Shown: positions 43,287 to 51,231 of the stretch, in pieces
Layout: every line of letters begins with the position of its first letter
Numbering within the stretch: the stretch's first letter is position 1
NCBI RefSeq assembly: GCF_025629245.1
Contig: NZ_JANZXN010000009.1
Location: forward strand, 1 to 64,000
Source of the DNA: Natronobiforma cellulositropha
GTDB taxonomy: Archaea > Halobacteriota > Halobacteria > Halobacteriales > Natrialbaceae
Direction of reading: 5' to 3'
Length of the DNA stretch: 64,000 nucleotides
Position numbers and translations under genes: made by a program
The notes under the pieces: model-generated
Databases searched by the model: none
The model's input: only the letters and a program-made list of their open reading frames with translations
Told to the model about the DNA's origin: nothing

Positions 43287-43745
43287 ATGTTCGATACGAT
43301 CGTCGTCGCGACGGATGGATCGACGAGCGTCACGCGGGCGATCGACGTCGCCCTCGACCTCGCCGCCAGGTTCGACGCCGACGTCCACGCGCTCTCGGTG
43401 GTCGACGAGCGCGAAGTCGATGCCTCGCCCGAGGAGTTGCGCGACGACCTCGAGCAGGCGCTCGAGCGCCACGCCGAGTCTGCACTGGCGACGGTCGACG
43501 ACCGCGCCGGATCGGGGGTCACGACGGCCGTTCACACGGGCCGCCCCGCCGAGGTGATCTGTGACTACGCGCGCGATCACGACGCCGACCTGCTCGTCAC
43601 CGGCACGCGCGGCCGCCACGGTGAGAACCGCCTCCTCCTCGGGAGCGTCGCCGAACGGGTCGTCAGAACCGCACCGATCCCGGTACTGACGGTCCGCCAA
43701 CTCGAGACGCCTGCCGACGACGAGACCGCCGTCGCCGACGCCTGA
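43287..43745 (+). CDS. Universal stress protein (UspA family, ATP-binding type)
   Basis: 152 aa from the ATG at 43287. MFDTIVVATDGSTSVTRAIDVALDLAARFDADVHALSVVD, then DADLLVTGTRGRHGENRLLLGSVAERVVRTAPIPVLTVR, which includes the GTRGRHG...GSVAERV pattern of ATP-binding Usp proteins. Probably a stress-related nucleotide-binding protein. The longer upstream frame overlaps the divergent Usp gene and is not coding. Confidence 0.9.
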   Translation: MFDTIVVATDGSTSVTRAIDVALDLAARFDADVHALSVVDEREVDASPEELRDDLEQALERHAESALATVDDRAGSGVTTAVHTGRPAEVICDYARDHDADLLVTGTRGRHGENRLLLGSVAERVVRTAPIPVLTVRQLETPADDETAVADA

Positions 43746-43775
43746 GCGCGGCAGAACGGGAGTCCACTGACAAGT

Positions 43776-43794
43776 CCCGACCCTTGAGGTCGGG
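43776..43794. terminator. Perfect 7-bp hairpin after the UspA gene
   Basis: CCCGACC (43776-43782) and GGTCGGG (43788-43794) pair around CTTGA, followed by GGTATT. It may be the UspA terminator. The flanks (GACAAGTCCCGACC...) also resemble left-end palindromes of IS200/IS605 elements, so a solo transposon end is the alternative. Confidence 0.45.
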
Positions 43795-43878
43795 GGTATT
43801 GACCGGCCGTCTCTGTGTGGCCGGTTTCAACCACCGGCGACCGGCGGGTACTTCTCACTCGACCACACAGATGCGAGC

Positions 43879-45045
43879 ATGTACGAGGACCTCGTCTCCG
43901 CCGACCTCTCGATCGCTCGCAAGTCCGTCCTCCCCGGCACCGGCTTCTTCCTCCCTGACGACCGCGACGACGACGCCGCAGACGAGCGCGCGAAGGCCGA
44001 ACTCGAGGGCGCAGAAGCCGCCGTCGTCGCCGACCCCGACGCCGACGGTCTCGCCTGCGTCGCCCTGATCCGCGAGACCTACGACGACGTCCGGGTGGTG
44101 CCCGACGCCAGCGCCGTCGACTCCGACGCCGAGGACGCGAGCGAGGACGAGCCCTCTCCCCACCGCGTCGTCCTCCTCCCCGCGGCACCCCACGAGATCG
44201 AAGACGGTCTCGAGCGCGTCGCCGACTACGCCCCAGAGGGGATCGACCTCTTCGTCTGTGACCTCGCACCCGACCGCTTCGGCTACGTCGCGAGCGAACT
44301 CGCGGCCGCGAGCGAGGTCGCCTCGAGCGTCCGCTGGTTCGACCACCACCAGTGGGACGAGGACGTCGCCCACTCGGTCCGCTCGGCGGGCGTCGACCTC
44401 GTCGTCGGCGACAGCGACGAGGAGTGTACCGCAGACGTCGTCTACCGGTCGCTCGAGACCGAGTTCGATCCGCTCTACGAGGAACTCGCGGCGGTGACGC
44501 GCGACCACGACCTCTGGCTGCGCGAGGACCCCCGCAGCGACGACTTAGCGGACTTCGCCTACTGGTCTGCTCCGGCGGTCTACGTTGAGACGGTCCGCGA
44601 GTACGGTGCGGACCTCCCCGAGTGGGCGGAGGCGTACCTCACCGAGCGGCGCGTCGAGAAGGAGGCGCTGATCGAGCAGGCGCTCGGCCGGACCGAGATG
44701 CGCGAGATCGGCGGCTACACCGTCGGCATCACCTACGGCCGCTGTTCGCAGAACGAGGTCGCCGAAGCGATGCGCGAGCAGGGTGCCGACGCCTCGGTGA
44801 TCGTCAAACCCGCCGGCAGCGCCTCGATTCGCGGCACCGACGCCTTCCAGCGCTGTCACGAGGTCGCTGGCCGTCTCGGCGGCGGCGGCCACCCGAAGGC
44901 CGCGGGCTGTAAGCCGGACGTCCTCCACGACGTGCTCGACTACGCCTACCACTGGACGACCCGCGGCGCGGTCACGAGACAGGTTATTCTCGAGGCGTTC
45001 GCCGCGGTGTGCGAGGAGCACGAGGATTCAGCAGAGACCGCCTGA
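43879..45045 (+). CDS. DHH/DHHA1-family phosphoesterase
   Basis: 388 aa. VADPDADGLACVALIRET and RWFDHHQWD contain the metal-binding DxD and DHH motifs; the C-terminal DHHA1 domain ends FQRCHEVAGRLGGGGHPKAAGC with the GGGGHPxAAG substrate-binding loop. It is probably a RecJ/nanoRNase-like nuclease or cyclic-dinucleotide phosphodiesterase. An Asp/Glu-rich insert near 80-100 is a haloarchaeal feature. Confidence 0.9.
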   Translation: MYEDLVSADLSIARKSVLPGTGFFLPDDRDDDAADERAKAELEGAEAAVVADPDADGLACVALIRETYDDVRVVPDASAVDSDAEDASEDEPSPHRVVLLPAAPHEIEDGLERVADYAPEGIDLFVCDLAPDRFGYVASELAAASEVASSVRWFDHHQWDEDVAHSVRSAGVDLVVGDSDEECTADVVYRSLETEFDPLYEELAAVTRDHDLWLREDPRSDDLADFAYWSAPAVYVETVREYGADLPEWAEAYLTERRVEKEALIEQALGRTEMREIGGYTVGITYGRCSQNEVAEAMREQGADASVIVKPAGSASIRGTDAFQRCHEVAGRLGGGGHPKAAGCKPDVLHDVLDYAYHWTTRGAVTRQVILEAFAAVCEEHEDSAETA

Positions 45046-45106
45046 AGCCGCTGCGATGGACGCGCACCAAAGACCGAAGTAGCGTCGACGCCATCGTCAA
45101 CGCGAG

Positions 45107-45355
45107 ATGGGTACCGCAGACGAACAGATCAGGGTGAGTACTACGGTGAAACGTACGCTGGAGAAACGGATGCGTGAGGGAGAGAGCTACAACGATGTAC
45201 TCGAGCGCGTCCTTGGCGAGAAGGCCGCTGGCGACTTCGACGATGGGTTTGGTCGCTGGTCCGATGCGGACGCCCACCGCGTCCGCACTGCCCGTCAGAA
45301 CGCGAAAGCGGCCCGGAAGGATCGGATGCGACGGCGGACCGAGACCGCTTCATAA
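45107..45355 (+). CDS. Orphan VapB/RelB-like antitoxin
   Basis: 82 aa. EQIRVSTTVKRTLEKRMREGESYNDVLERVLGE is the short DNA-binding segment of the haloarchaeal 'antitoxin VapB' type (DUF7557, as I recall). The C-terminal half is basic (TARQNAKAARKDRMRRR), unlike the usual acidic toxin-binding tail. No PIN toxin follows; the next gene is on the other strand. It could be a solitary regulator or the remnant of a TA pair. Confidence 0.7.
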   Translation: MGTADEQIRVSTTVKRTLEKRMREGESYNDVLERVLGEKAAGDFDDGFGRWSDADAHRVRTARQNAKAARKDRMRRRTETAS

Positions 45356-45547
45356 AAGTCCTCGCGCTCGAACGTTGGTGGTGTTTAGTTTAGCTCGATC
45401 CGCCGGTCCGTTGGCCGCGAACGCCCAGAAAGCCCCACCCAGCGGCGGTTGGTCGGCTGGTTTTCGCCTAACCAAACACGACCCGAACGTTCGATCACCT
45501 CGCGTCCGGACACAGGTGCTTCTACTACCGTCGCGTTCCGGCGTCGG

Positions 45548-46240
45548 TCACCGCCGACTGAGCACGCGCATCACGAGCTGGAGGACGTGGACGAACACGC
45601 CAGCGACGGCGATGTAGACGCCGACCGTCTGGAGCGCCACGTTCTCGACGCGCCGGTCGCGCACGCGCCAGATCTCCCAGCCGAGACGGAACAGGAAGCC
45701 GAGGAAGATGCAGACGAACCCCACTACCAGGAGTTGGCCGAGGACGAACGTCCCGATACCGATGGCGACGAGGCCGGCGACGAACGCGACGGTCGCGTAG
45801 CGGTTCCACGACTCGAACGTACTCGAGCGCGCGTAGACGTAGGTCGCGACCACCGCCGTCATCAGCGTGACGACGACGGCGGTGACCGCGAGAATAGTGA
45901 GCCGCTCGGCTGGCGGGGCGAACGAGATGACGCCTGCGCCGAAGGTTCCGAACGCGACCAGCAGGACGACCACGCCGAGGAAGGCGACACCGGTGTCCCC
46001 GCCCTCGAGTCCGCGCTCGGCGAGGAGGTGGCCGCCGGTGATCGCCGCGCCGTAGACGAGGACGCCGACGATGGGGGCGGCGAAGAGGTAGTCGTTGACG
46101 ACGGCCAGCGGCGTCGCCACGAAGACGGACATGAGCGCGACGGTGAGCGCCATCAGCGCGCTCGCACCGCCGATGACCGTCCACTCGCGACTCGAGAGTG
46201 GCCACCCGCGTTCGGTCTCGGACTGGGTCTCGAACGACAT
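45548..46240 (-). CDS. Seven-helix integral membrane protein
   Basis: 230 aa. Seven hydrophobic segments at about 20-48, 52-73, 82-107, 113-136, 148-167, 168-190 and 201-227, with a charged N-terminus and short loops. The count and length resemble Bax-inhibitor-1/YccA-type proteins, but I see no decisive motif. Probably a channel or stress-related membrane protein. Function not assigned. Confidence 0.75.
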   Translation of the reverse strand: MSFETQSETERGWPLSSREWTVIGGASALMALTVALMSVFVATPLAVVNDYLFAAPIVGVLVYGAAITGGHLLAERGLEGGDTGVAFLGVVVLLVAFGTFGAGVISFAPPAERLTILAVTAVVVTLMTAVVATYVYARSSTFESWNRYATVAFVAGLVAIGIGTFVLGQLLVVGFVCIFLGFLFRLGWEIWRVRDRRVENVALQTVGVYIAVAGVFVHVLQLVMRVLSRR

Positions 46241-46314
46241 CGACCGTCTCTACACGGGGTGTGCGTAAAAGCCTGGGTTAGCCCGGCGTCCGCCCGCGAG
46301 TGGCCCGCCGGTGT

Positions 46315-46758
46315 TCACTCGGCGGACTCGAGCGTCCACCGGTCCGAGTAGGCGAGACCGCACGAACAGCGCGCGTAGGCGTGGAGCACGTCGCCTTCGG
46401 CGTAGAGACCGCCGACCTCCTCGTTCTGGGCTTCGGCGAAGGCGAAGACGAACTGCGTCTCGTGGTCGCTCGCCTCGCCTCCGTCGCCCGCCGCTTCGGG
46501 ACAGGTGCCGTCGGTGAGGTCGCGCTCGATCAGTCCCTCGACGCCCATCGCCTCGCCCGCGAACGTCATCGCGTCGGTGCCCGTCGCCGCGCGGAAGGCG
46601 TTCCGGCCGCGCTCGCCGTCGACGACGATGAGGACGCCATCCGCGACGTCCTCGCCGAAGCGCTCGAGGCGGTCGTCGGAGACGTAGCTGTCGGCGAGGT
46701 AGAGGGCGACGTCGTCGAGGCGGTCACCGGCGAGGAACTCCTCGCGTGCGCTCGTCAT
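46315..46758 (-). CDS. Conserved haloarchaeal protein (DUF5807 type)
   Basis: 147 aa from the ATG at 46758. REEFLAGDRLDDVALYLADSYVSDDRLERFGEDVADGVLIVVDGERGRNAFRAATGTDAMTFAGEAMG then HETQFVFAFAEAQNEEVGGLYAEGDVLHAYARCSCGLAYSDRW. Cysteines in TCPEA and CSCG could bind zinc. Core-genome protein of unknown function; it marks the conserved left boundary of the A/B cassette region. Confidence 0.75.
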   Translation of the reverse strand: MTSAREEFLAGDRLDDVALYLADSYVSDDRLERFGEDVADGVLIVVDGERGRNAFRAATGTDAMTFAGEAMGVEGLIERDLTDGTCPEAAGDGGEASDHETQFVFAFAEAQNEEVGGLYAEGDVLHAYARCSCGLAYSDRWTLESAE

Positions 46759-46891
46759 GGCTCGAGGTTGCGACTCGAGGGCCAAAAAGGACGCGACACA
46801 CGGCCGTGGTTCGGACCGCTCACGCGCAAGCGGTGAGTGGTTCGATCAGGATGTCCAGTACTCGAGCGATGCCGCCCGAACACACCCTTTC

Positions 46892-47896
46892 TCAGGCCGT
46901 CTCGGAGGTGTAGGCGTCGTCGGGTGTGTGTTCCTCGAACCAGGTGGTGATTTCTGCATCGGGATTCCAGTACCGTTCGTAGAGGTCGATCGAATTGTAC
47001 CAGCCGTTGGCACGGCGGAACCCTGGGCCACCGATTCGAAGTTGTTTGGGTGGCGCAATCCCTGCCAGAAGGTAGCAATCTCGAGCCTGGCAGACGAGGT
47101 TGTTCACGAGTCGCACGTGGAAGTCACTGATCGACGGCTCGTCGTAGGCGTAGAGTTCGAGACGTGCGTCGGGGTCGCGCTCGAGCGCTGGCTGGTCTCC
47201 CTCGATGATCGTCGCCTCCCCAGATGGGCCGTACTGCACATACACGCCCGAGACGGCGTCGATGAGCAGCCCGTCTCGCAGGCTGGGTAACGAGTCGGGG
47301 TCTCGGCCGCTCGCCTCGGCGACGATGTCGCGAAACTCGGGGAGGAACTCCGCGCCGTCCGGGCGTTCACCGCCGACGTTCACCGTCGCGCCGATGAGGG
47401 TCATCAGCTTCGGCTGGGCGAGGATCTCCGCCGCTGCGGCGTCGAGCCCACCCTCACCGAGTCCGAGGTAGATGTCTTTCATGTAGACGGCTTCTTTCGA
47501 ATCGGTGTCTTCGGGGAGGGCGACGACGCTCTCTACGTCCTCGTGAACGCTGCGCAACTGCTGGTGGAGGTCGCCAAAGTAGCGTTCGACGGCGTCAGCC
47601 GTCAGTGGCGCAACCGCGACCACTGCTGCGAGGATACGGTCCGGGTTCCACCGTGGCTCGAGGGTGTCGTACCCACGCTTGCGGTAGACCCAGTACTTGG
47701 CGAAGCGACGGACCTGGGCGACGTGTTCGTTCTCTTCCTCTGTGCGCTCGGTGGGTTCGTCAGCGTAGCCGTCTTGCTCGTGGTAGTACACCTCTCCTCC
47801 ACGCTTTCGCATCTCGACTTTGTGCGTGACACCATTATTGTCGATAACGTGGAGTCCGACGCTACGGTCGTTTTCACCAGTGATGTTTGCCTCCAT
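46892..47896 (-). CDS. Cassette protein A1 (unrecognised family, partner of DUF4157 proteins)
   Basis: 334 aa. The N-terminal ~75 residues form a small beta module (ITGENDRSVGLHVIDNNGV, YYHEQDGYADEPTERTEEENEH), then YWVYRKRGYDTLEPRWNPDRILAAVVAVAPL. A middle part has YMKDIYLGLGEGGLDAAAAEIL. The C-terminal hallmark is LVNNLVCQARDCYLLAGIAPP (Cys269 and Cys274), then LRIGGPGF and an aromatic, acidic end. No signal peptide or membrane span. Last gene of the six-gene operon, starting one base after B1. Adaptor, immunity or structural partner are all possible. Confidence 0.75.
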   Translation of the reverse strand: MEANITGENDRSVGLHVIDNNGVTHKVEMRKRGGEVYYHEQDGYADEPTERTEEENEHVAQVRRFAKYWVYRKRGYDTLEPRWNPDRILAAVVAVAPLTADAVERYFGDLHQQLRSVHEDVESVVALPEDTDSKEAVYMKDIYLGLGEGGLDAAAAEILAQPKLMTLIGATVNVGGERPDGAEFLPEFRDIVAEASGRDPDSLPSLRDGLLIDAVSGVYVQYGPSGEATIIEGDQPALERDPDARLELYAYDEPSISDFHVRLVNNLVCQARDCYLLAGIAPPKQLRIGGPGFRRANGWYNSIDLYERYWNPDAEITTWFEEHTPDDAYTSETA

Positions 47897-47897
47897 A

Positions 47898-48449
47898 CTA
47901 TGTCAGACCCTCTGATCCATCAGCGCCGGTTGTTCCCGTATCTGGTGAGTCGATCTCGCTTGTCACAACATTCACGATGTCGTTCGTGAGTTCGAGTTTA
48001 ATCTGTGAGAGCCAGCGGTCCGGAATGGTGGCACTCTCGAGTTGGTCCTGAAACGAGGGTTGGAGCTGTTCGGAGGCGTTGTTGTAGCCTTCTGTGACGG
48101 CTTTGACACCGGGGAGTTCGGTGACGAGACTGGTGACCCGGCCCAGGTCTTTCTTCCCGCCCTCGTAGGCGGCTTCGAACCAGTCGACCTGGTCGCGGTT
48201 CTCGTAGACGTCGGCGGCTTCGGAGGCCTTCTCCTCGACGTCGCCTTTGACGTAGGGGGCGAACATGGGGAGCATCTGCATCATCTGGGGAGCCATTCCG
48301 AGCAGCGGTACCAGCGAATCCATACCCAGCCGCTGGATGTGAACCTCGGTCCCGAGTCGGTGAGCCACCACTGGCTCCTCACCCTCGAGCGCCTTCCTCG
48401 CTACCTCGTCGGCTTCGCGCTCGAGTTTTATCACCTGAACACGCCCCAT
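47898..48449 (-). CDS. Cassette protein B1: truncated DUF4157 family protein lacking the HELAH core
   Basis: 183 aa from the ATG at 48449, one base after the A2 stop; a longer open frame runs back over the 3' end of A2 but reads as non-family sequence. A short new N-terminus (MGRVQVIK) joins directly to LEREADEVARKALEGEEPVVAHRLGTEVHIQRL, the point just after the metallopeptidase-like core in B2. The rest aligns with B2 to the end. The metal-site motif HELAH is therefore absent. Either a decayed copy or a tail-only protein retained for another job. Confidence 0.75.
   Translation of the reverse strand: MGRVQVIKLEREADEVARKALEGEEPVVAHRLGTEVHIQRLGMDSLVPLLGMAPQMMQMLPMFAPYVKGDVEEKASEAADVYENRDQVDWFEAAYEGGKKDLGRVTSLVTELPGVKAVTEGYNNASEQLQPSFQDQLESATIPDRWLSQIKLELTNDIVNVVTSEIDSPDTGTTGADGSEGLT
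47926..48093. repeat. 168-bp exact repeat (copy 1) in the 3' part of B1
   Basis: By eye, this stretch is identical base for base to 49492-49659 in B2. It encodes the C-terminal tail (YNNASEQLQPSFQDQLES...NVVTSEIDSPDTGTTG). Flanking sequence diverges at both ends, pointing to recent duplication or gene conversion limited to the tail. Confidence 0.85.
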
Positions 48450-48450
48450 C

Positions 48451-49452
48451 TCAGGATGTGTCAGAGGTATATGCGTCGCTGGGTGTGTGTTCGTCGAACC
48501 AGGTCGAGATCTCGACAGCTGGATCCCAGTACTGTTCGTATAGTGGATTTGCGTTATACAATCCGAGTGCCTCGCGAAATCCTGGTCCACCGATTCGAAG
48601 CTGTTTGGGCGGCGCGATCCCTGCCAGCAGGTAGCAATCTCGAGCCTGACAGACGAGGTGATTCACTACCCGGATGTGGAACTCAGAGAGCGACGGTGCA
48701 TCGTAGGCGAAGTGTTCAACCCGTGCATCAGGGTCGCGCTCGAGCGGTGGCTGTTCTCCCTCGATGGTCGTCGCGTCGTCGATCGACCCGTACTGGACGC
48801 CGATCTTGGAGACGGCGTCAATGAGGAGTCCGTCTCGCAGACTCATCAGTGAGTCCGGATCTCGACCGCTCGCTTCGGCGACAATGTCGCGAAATTCGGG
48901 GAGGAATTCCGCGCCGTCCGGGCGTTCACCACCGACGTTCACCGTTGCACCAATGAGCGTCATTAGCTTCGGCTGGGAGAGGATCTTCGCTGCCGCGGCA
49001 TCCAGTCCGCTCTCACCGAGACCGAGGTAGATGTCTTTCATGTAGACGGTTTCTTTGGGATCGACACCCTCTGGGAGGTCAACTGTTGGTGTAGCGTCTC
49101 CGTAGACGCTTCGATACTGCTGGTAGAGGTCGCCGAAGTAGTGCTCGAAGGAGTCGGTGGTCAGCGGAGCAACTGCGACGACGGCCGCGAGGATGCGGTC
49201 AGGATTGCGTCGTGGCTCGAGGGTATCGTAGCCGCGCTTGCGGTAGACCCAGTATCTGGCGAACCGTTGGGCTTGAGCAATATGTTCGTTCCCCTCTAAG
49301 GTACGCTCGGCTGGTTCGTCAGCGTAGCCGTCTTGGTTATGATAGGTAATCTCTCCATTTTTAAATAAAGAGATTTCGTGTAACACGCCGTTATTGTCGT
49401 GTACGTCTATCGCGACACCTTTGTCGTTTTCATCGATAATTGTCCCCTTCAT
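48451..49452 (-). CDS. Cassette protein A2 (A family)
   Basis: 333 aa, closely similar to A1 over the full length: IIDENDKGVAIDVHDNNGV, YHNQDGYADEPAERTLEGNEH, YWVYRKRGYDTLEPRRNPDRILAAVVAVAPL, CQARDCYLLAGIAPPKQLRIGGPGF. The first ~130 residues and the ends vary more than the middle. It starts two bases after the B2 stop. The 5' part contains an AT-rich patch (about 49345-49385) unlike the surrounding genome, hinting at foreign origin. Confidence 0.75.
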   Translation of the reverse strand: MKGTIIDENDKGVAIDVHDNNGVLHEISLFKNGEITYHNQDGYADEPAERTLEGNEHIAQAQRFARYWVYRKRGYDTLEPRRNPDRILAAVVAVAPLTTDSFEHYFGDLYQQYRSVYGDATPTVDLPEGVDPKETVYMKDIYLGLGESGLDAAAAKILSQPKLMTLIGATVNVGGERPDGAEFLPEFRDIVAEASGRDPDSLMSLRDGLLIDAVSKIGVQYGSIDDATTIEGEQPPLERDPDARVEHFAYDAPSLSEFHIRVVNHLVCQARDCYLLAGIAPPKQLRIGGPGFREALGLYNANPLYEQYWDPAVEISTWFDEHTPSDAYTSDTS

Positions 49453-49454
49453 TT

Positions 49455-50318
49455 TCAGTCGTTTCTGAGACCTGTTTCGTCCTCAGTCTCCCCGGTTGTT
49501 CCCGTATCTGGTGAGTCGATCTCGCTTGTCACAACATTCACGATGTCGTTCGTGAGTTCGAGTTTAATCTGTGAGAGCCAGCGGTCCGGAATGGTGGCAC
49601 TCTCGAGTTGGTCCTGAAACGAGGGTTGGAGCTGTTCGGAGGCGTTGTTGTAGCCTTCTTTGATAGCTTTCATACCGGGGAGTTCGGTGCCCAGATTGAT
49701 GGCTCGGCCGAGGTCCTTTTTCCCACCCTCGTAGATGGCTTTGAACCAGTCGACCTGGTCGCGGTTCTCGTAGACCTGAGCGGCTTCGGAGGCCTTCTCC
49801 TCGACATCGCCTTTGACGTAGGGGGCGAACATGGGGAGCATCTGCATCATCTGTGGGGCCATCCCGAGCAGCGGCACCAGTGAATCCATGCTCAGCCGCT
49901 GGATGTGAACCTCGGTCCCGAGTCGGTGAGCCACCACTGGCTCCTCGCCCTCGAGCGCCTTCCTCGCCACCTCGTCAGCTTCACGCTCGAGTTCGGGATC
50001 GGGGTCGATGACCAGCGAACTCCCCTCCTGGGGGAGCATACTAATCGCACCACCGGTCTGCTGTCTCACGTGAGCCAACTCGTGCGCCAAGAGGTACTTC
50101 CCCTCCGCACTCTCTGGGTCGTACTCGCCGCGGTTGAACACCACGTGGTTGCCGGTGGTGAACGCCCGCGCCTCGAGCGCACTCGCGGCCTTCGCAGCCT
50201 CCGGCCCAGTGTGAAGCTGCACATCACTGAAGGAGTCGCCCATCCGCGCTTCCATCTCGTCTCGGACAGCTCCCTCGAGCGGCGTTCCGTGCTGTCCTCC
50301 GATCACGGCTCTGGTCAT
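49455..50318 (-). CDS. Cassette protein B2: DUF4157 (eCIS core domain) protein
   Basis: 287 aa. The DUF4157 domain fills residues ~14-120: LEGAVRDEMEARMGDSFSDVQLHTGPEAA, ALEARAFTTGNHVVFNRGEYDPES, YLLAHELAHVRQQTGG (HELAH at 79-83) and EREADEVARKAL. The C-terminal 150 residues are helical and include a Met-rich stretch (MAPQMMQMLPMF). DUF4157 is known from extracellular contractile injection system loci, in cargo or associated proteins. Compared with B3, the first ~130 residues are missing. Its ATG overlaps the A3 stop by 4 bp. Confidence 0.83.
   Translation of the reverse strand: MTRAVIGGQHGTPLEGAVRDEMEARMGDSFSDVQLHTGPEAAKAASALEARAFTTGNHVVFNRGEYDPESAEGKYLLAHELAHVRQQTGGAISMLPQEGSSLVIDPDPELEREADEVARKALEGEEPVVAHRLGTEVHIQRLSMDSLVPLLGMAPQMMQMLPMFAPYVKGDVEEKASEAAQVYENRDQVDWFKAIYEGGKKDLGRAINLGTELPGMKAIKEGYNNASEQLQPSFQDQLESATIPDRWLSQIKLELTNDIVNVVTSEIDSPDTGTTGETEDETGLRND
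49492..49659. repeat. 168-bp exact repeat (copy 2) in the 3' part of B2
   Basis: Partner of 47926-48093; identical by eye over 168 bp and in the same orientation, 1.57 kb apart, enclosing the A2 gene. Recombination between the copies would delete or duplicate one complete A-B unit. Confidence 0.85.
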
Positions 50319-51226
50319 TCGAGGGGGAAGTGCCCGTTGGGTGTGGTGGCTTCTTGCCAGTCGGTGATGGTGGCGTTGCGCTGGTGATACGGCTGGTACA
50401 TCGAATCGAGTTTCTGATAGCGGATGTAGTACTCGTACGTTCCGAAACCCTGGACGCGCATCTCTTCCGGTGGCGCAATACCCATCCCAATGTAACAGTC
50501 ACGTGCCTGGCACGCCAGGTTGTGTACCAGCGCATCCCGGAACGAGTCGAGCGAGTCGGGAACGAACGGCCGACACTCGAACCGGACCGTCGGATCGCGC
50601 TCGAGTGCTGGTTCGTCGTGTCTGACGACGTGTTCGGTTGCACTCCAGTCGAGCCAGCGGATGTGGACGCCAGAGACGGCCACTACCGCCCGGTCGGCGA
50701 CGCTCGCGGGGTCCACGTCGGTCACAGAGTCGGTAACTGGCTGGAAGACACCATCGCGCCACTCGAACTGCTCGAACTCTTCGAGTGCCGTTCCGAGGTA
50801 GAGATCCTTCTGATAGAAGAGGTAATCGCGTTCCTCGACTGCCGCCGGAATCTCGACCGCTGGCGCTGTGTGGCCACCGTGGCTGCGCAACTGCTGGTAG
50901 TAATCCCCGAAGTACGCCTCGATGCGCTCGAGCGAGAGTTGCCCGACGACCAGCGCCGCCGCCGTCAGGTTGTCGGGATGCTCGAGTGCTGGGAGTGTGT
51001 CGTAGCCGCGTTCGCGGTAGACGTGGTAGCGAGCGAACCGGCGGGCCTGCTCAACGTGTTCGTTTTCCTCGTCGGTACGCTTGGCCGGATCGTCTGAGTA
51101 ACCAGACTGATCATGGTACATAATTTCTCCGCCAAACTCTATTTCTATCCAATGTTCCACCTCGTTGTTATCATCGACGTAGAGTCCAACCCGTTCGTCA
51201 TTTTCACCAGTGATATTACCATCCAT
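50315..51226 (-). CDS. Cassette protein A3 (divergent A family)
   Basis: 303 aa from the ATG at 51226 (MDGNITGEND, aligned with A1); a GTG at 51235 overlapping the B3 stop is an alternative. It shares the N-terminal module (YHDQSGYSDDPAKRTDEENEH), YHVYRERGYDTLP and the C-terminal LVHNLACQARDCYIGMGIAPPEEMRVQGFG, but the middle is shorter and different from A1/A2. This is the most diverged A copy and pairs with the longest B protein (B3), suggesting that A and B co-vary. Confidence 0.75.
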   Translation of the reverse strand: MDGNITGENDERVGLYVDDNNEVEHWIEIEFGGEIMYHDQSGYSDDPAKRTDEENEHVEQARRFARYHVYRERGYDTLPALEHPDNLTAAALVVGQLSLERIEAYFGDYYQQLRSHGGHTAPAVEIPAAVEERDYLFYQKDLYLGTALEEFEQFEWRDGVFQPVTDSVTDVDPASVADRAVVAVSGVHIRWLDWSATEHVVRHDEPALERDPTVRFECRPFVPDSLDSFRDALVHNLACQARDCYIGMGIAPPEEMRVQGFGTYEYYIRYQKLDSMYQPYHQRNATITDWQEATTPNGHFPLE

Positions 51227-51231
51227 AATAC

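Noticed and set aside
43776-43794. Hairpin after the UspA gene as a proven IS end
   Set aside because: Only one palindrome is present, with no partner end or transposase nearby; kept as a terminator candidate.
48450-48590. N-terminal extension of B1 to the first Met of its open frame
   Set aside because: It overlaps the A2 coding end and reads as unrelated residues; the ATG at 48449 fits the tight operon spacing.
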